Assembly (NCBI RefSeq): GCF_900094595.1
Contig: NZ_FMAD01000002.1
Location: 434,001-498,000, forward strand
Direction: 5' to 3'
Source of the DNA: Cupriavidus alkaliphilus
Lineage (GTDB): Bacteria; Pseudomonadota; Gammaproteobacteria; Burkholderiales; Burkholderiaceae
Length of the DNA: 64,000 bases
The notes under the pieces are model-generated. The model was not told the origin of the DNA, did no database searches, and saw only the letters and a program-made list of their open reading frames with translations. Every line of letters begins with the position of its first letter. Within the stretch, counting starts at the first letter, position 1. Made by a program: the position numbers and the translations under genes. Shown here piece after piece: positions 62,179-64,000 of the stretch.

Positions 62179-62706
62179 ATGAGCTTCAACCTCGTATCCC
62201 CGGGCAAGGACATCCCCAACGATTTCAACGTCATCATCGAGATCTCGGCCCAGAGCGATCCGGTGAAGTACGAGGCCGACAAGGAAACCGGCCTGCTGTT
62301 CGTCGACCGCTTCATCGGCACCGGCATGCGCTACCCGGCCAACTACGGCTACATCCCGCAGACGCTGTCGGGCGATGGCGACCCGGTCGACGTGCTGGTG
62401 CTGTCGCCGTTCCCGATCCTGGCCGGGGCCGTGGTGCGTTGCCGCGCACTCGGCATGCTGAAGATGACCGATGAGTCCGGCGTCGACGCCAAGCTGGTGG
62501 CGGTTCCGGTCGACAAGCTGTCGCCGGCTACGGCCTACATGAAGGGCCTGTCCGACGTGCCGCAGAACCTGCTGGACCAGATCAAGCACTTCTTTGAGCA
62601 CTACAAGGCACTGGAAGCCGGCAAGTGGGTCAAGGTCGAAGGCTGGGCCGGCATCGAGGAAGCCCACAAGGAAATCACCGACGGCGTGGCGAACTACAAG
62701 AAGTAA
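62179..62706 (+). CDS. ppa: Inorganic pyrophosphatase
   Basis: The 175-residue cytoplasmic family I pyrophosphatase that removes PPi made by biosynthesis. [35 protein letters not shown] and the signature [15 protein letters not shown] with the metal-binding Asp residues are intact. Length is standard. ATG 62179 has CTGGAG seven bases upstream. A clear intrinsic terminator follows 20 bases after the stop, so it is a single-gene unit. Confidence 0.98.
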   Translation: MSFNLVSPGKDIPNDFNVIIEISAQSDPVKYEADKETGLLFVDRFIGTGMRYPANYGYIPQTLSGDGDPVDVLVLSPFPILAGAVVRCRALGMLKMTDESGVDAKLVAVPVDKLSPATAYMKGLSDVPQNLLDQIKHFFEHYKALEAGKWVKVEGWAGIEEAHKEITDGVANYKK

Positions 62707-62727
62707 GCTGAACCGCCGCTGAATCAG

Positions 62728-62749
62728 CCCCGCTCCGGCGGGGTTTTTT
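62728..62749 (+). terminator. ppa intrinsic terminator
   Basis: CCCCGC, loop TCCG, GCGGGG and then six T: a classical terminator 21 bases after the ppa stop. Confidence 0.93.
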
Positions 62750-62831
62750 ATTGCCGCGCGCTTGATGCGCGTTAGCACCCGTCCGGGTGGCGCACGCTAC
62801 GCTAGGCCGGTACTGACAACAGGAGTCCCCC

Positions 62832-63404
62832 ATGCAACCCGTGACCGAAATCCAGGTATCGCCGCAGGCCCTGCCGTCGGCGCGCCGCTATGACCGGCTG
62901 GCGGTGTCCTTCCATTGGGCGGTGTTCGTGCTGGTGGCACTGGCCTATGCCGCGATCGAGCTGAAGGGCAGCTTCGCCAGGGGCACGCCGCCGCGCGCGC
63001 TGGCCATGGCGGTGCATGAATGGGCCGGCGCGCTGGTGCTGGTGCTGGCGCTGCCGCGCCTGCTGTGGCGCCTGCTGCGCGGCGCGCCCGCGCCGGAGCC
63101 GGGCGCGCGCTGGATGCAGCTGGCCGGCGCGGCCATGCACTGGGTACTGTACCTGTTCATCCTGGCCCAGCCGCTGCTGGGCCTGCTGGCGATGAATGCC
63201 GGCGGCCACCTGCTGGCGCTGCCGGCTCTGGGGATCGAAGTGCCCGCGCTGGTCGCGGCCGACCCGGCGCTGAAGAACAGCGTCAAGGACCTGCACGAAA
63301 CCCTCGGCACCGCGTTCTACATGGTCATCGGCCTGCATGCGATGGCATCGCTGTTCCATCACTACATGCTGGGCGACGACACGCTGCGGCGCATGTGGCG
63401 CTGA
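62832..63404 (+). CDS. Cytochrome b561-type membrane protein
   Basis: A 190-residue inner-membrane dihaem b-type cytochrome of the bacterial CybB family, with four membrane helices. Candidate haem His are in SFHWAVFVLVALAYA, AVHEWAGALVLVLALPRLLWR, AMHWVLYLFILAQPLLGLLAM and DLHETLGTAFYMVIGLHAMASLFHHY. RYDRLAVSFHW is a signature start. It may pass electrons between quinol and a soluble partner or act as a superoxide:quinone oxidoreductase, as proposed for CybB. It starts after AACAGGAGTCCCCC and is convergent with the next gene. Confidence 0.92.
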   Translation: MQPVTEIQVSPQALPSARRYDRLAVSFHWAVFVLVALAYAAIELKGSFARGTPPRALAMAVHEWAGALVLVLALPRLLWRLLRGAPAPEPGARWMQLAGAAMHWVLYLFILAQPLLGLLAMNAGGHLLALPALGIEVPALVAADPALKNSVKDLHETLGTAFYMVIGLHAMASLFHHYMLGDDTLRRMWR

Positions 63405-63421
63405 GCGCCAGCACATAAGCC

Positions 63422-64000
63422 TCAGGCGCGCGCGAACGGGTTGCGCTCGCCCAGCTCGTCCAGGTAGGCGTCGATGCCCTGGCGTTCGCGCGCCAGGAAG
63501 CGCTCGACGGCATCGGCAAAGGCCGGGTGCGCCAGCCAGTGGGCCGAGCGCGTGGCCACCGGCAGGAAGCCGCGCGCCATCTTGTGCTCGCCCTGCGCGC
63601 CGCCCTCGAAGGTGCCGATGCCGTGTTCGATGCAGAACTCGAGCGGCTGGTAGTAAGCGGTCTCGAAATGCAGGCACGGGTGGTATTCGAGCGCGCCCCA
63701 GTAGCGTCCGTAGAGCGTGCTGACCTCGGGCGCCGCGTCATAGACCAGCAGCGAACTGGCGATGGGCTGGCCCGCGCGCTCGGCGATCACCAGCAGCAGG
63801 TGCTGCGGCATGGCGGCGCCGATGCGGCGGAAGAAATCCAGGTTCAGGTAAGGCGTGGAATGGTGCTCGCGGTAGGTCTGGCGATAGCAGCGGTTGAAGA
63901 ACTGCCAGGCGTCGTCGTCGATCTCCGCGCCGCGCAGGCGGCGCAAGGTGATGCCGGCCTGGGCCACCTGGCGGCGCTCGGCGCGGATGTTCTTGCGTTT
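63422..64000 (-). CDS. GNAT-like acyltransferase, COG3146 type (N-terminus cut by window edge)
   Basis: The last 190 or so residues of a GNAT-fold protein. Visible is the pattern RKNIRAERRQVAQAGITLRRLRGAEI at the cut edge, then WQFFNRCYRQTYREHHSTPYLNLDFFRRIG, LLLVIAERAGQPIASSLLVYD, LYGRYWGALEYHPCLHFETAYYQPLEFCIEHGIGTFEGGAQGEHKMARGFLP, the signature of the COG3146 (FemAB/GNAT-like) family. The open frame continues past base 64000, so the internal Met at 63967 is not the start. Members are annotated as peptidoglycan-bridge-like or aminoacyl transferases, but the reaction is not proven. Confidence 0.85.
   Translation of the reverse strand, partial: KRKNIRAERRQVAQAGITLRRLRGAEIDDDAWQFFNRCYRQTYREHHSTPYLNLDFFRRIGAAMPQHLLLVIAERAGQPIASSLLVYDAAPEVSTLYGRYWGALEYHPCLHFETAYYQPLEFCIEHGIGTFEGGAQGEHKMARGFLPVATRSAHWLAHPAFADAVERFLARERQGIDAYLDELGERNPFARA

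Overview
The window looks like a chromosome segment of a betaproteobacterium in Burkholderiaceae, most likely Cupriavidus or a close relative. The reasons are the very high GC with long open shadow frames on both strands, a Bug-family solute receptor, a CIRCE-controlled groESL, a PilGHIJ-ChpA chemosensory operon and a Burkholderiaceae-type Tad pilus locus. The genus is an inference; no rRNA or marker search was possible. I saw no tRNA, rRNA, insertion sequence, prophage or CRISPR array.

Layout. 1-9.2 kb: a membrane c-di-GMP enzyme cut by the left edge, an NTF2-like protein, a membrane-anchored dihaem cytochrome c, a convergent acyltransferase, the two-subunit molybdenum hydroxylase iorAB and an ArsR-type regulator. 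9.2-17.2 kb: a secreted Ala/Pro-repeat protein, an outer-membrane barrel, a LysR regulator, then a minus-strand catabolic group (2-hydroxyacid dehydrogenase, Bug receptor, small monooxygenase, SDR, carboxymuconolactone decarboxylase-like protein) divergent from its own LysR gene. 17.2-20.3 kb: groES-groEL with promoter, perfect CIRCE and terminator, then a metallophosphoesterase. 20.4-33.3 kb: a complete-looking Tad/Flp pilus operon on the minus strand (flp, flp, tadV, AAA+ ATPase, rcpC, rcpA, lipoprotein, tadG, two tadE-like genes, tadZ, tadA, tadB, tadC) ending in a strong terminator. 33.3-39.2 kb: a roughly 1 kb gene-poor stretch, a lipid-linked glycosylation group (GT87-like, GtrB-like, GtrA-like, methyltransferase) and a VpsR-like sigma-54 activator. 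39.2-46.5 kb: another gene-poor stretch of 1.1 kb, a LysR/MFS divergent pair, a lemA-TPM-TPM operon, hemL and rubredoxin. 46.5-56.9 kb: the pilG-pilH-pilI-pilJ-chpA operon controlling type IV pili. 56.9-64 kb: a Pro/Thr-repeat secreted protein, a catabolic operon (aldehyde dehydrogenase, small membrane protein, SDR, MFS), ppa, cytochrome b561 and a GNAT-like protein cut by the right edge.

Together the window is rich in surface and adhesion functions: a Tad pilus, type IV pilus signalling, envelope glycan modification, a c-di-GMP enzyme and a VpsR-like regulator whose known relatives respond to c-di-GMP. The most useful leads are the AAA+ ATPase and the small lipoprotein inside the Tad operon, a palindrome shared by two promoter regions of the catabolic group, a hairpin between the two pilin genes, a dispersed 24-bp palindromic repeat, and the two gene-poor kilobases flanking the glycan and VpsR region.
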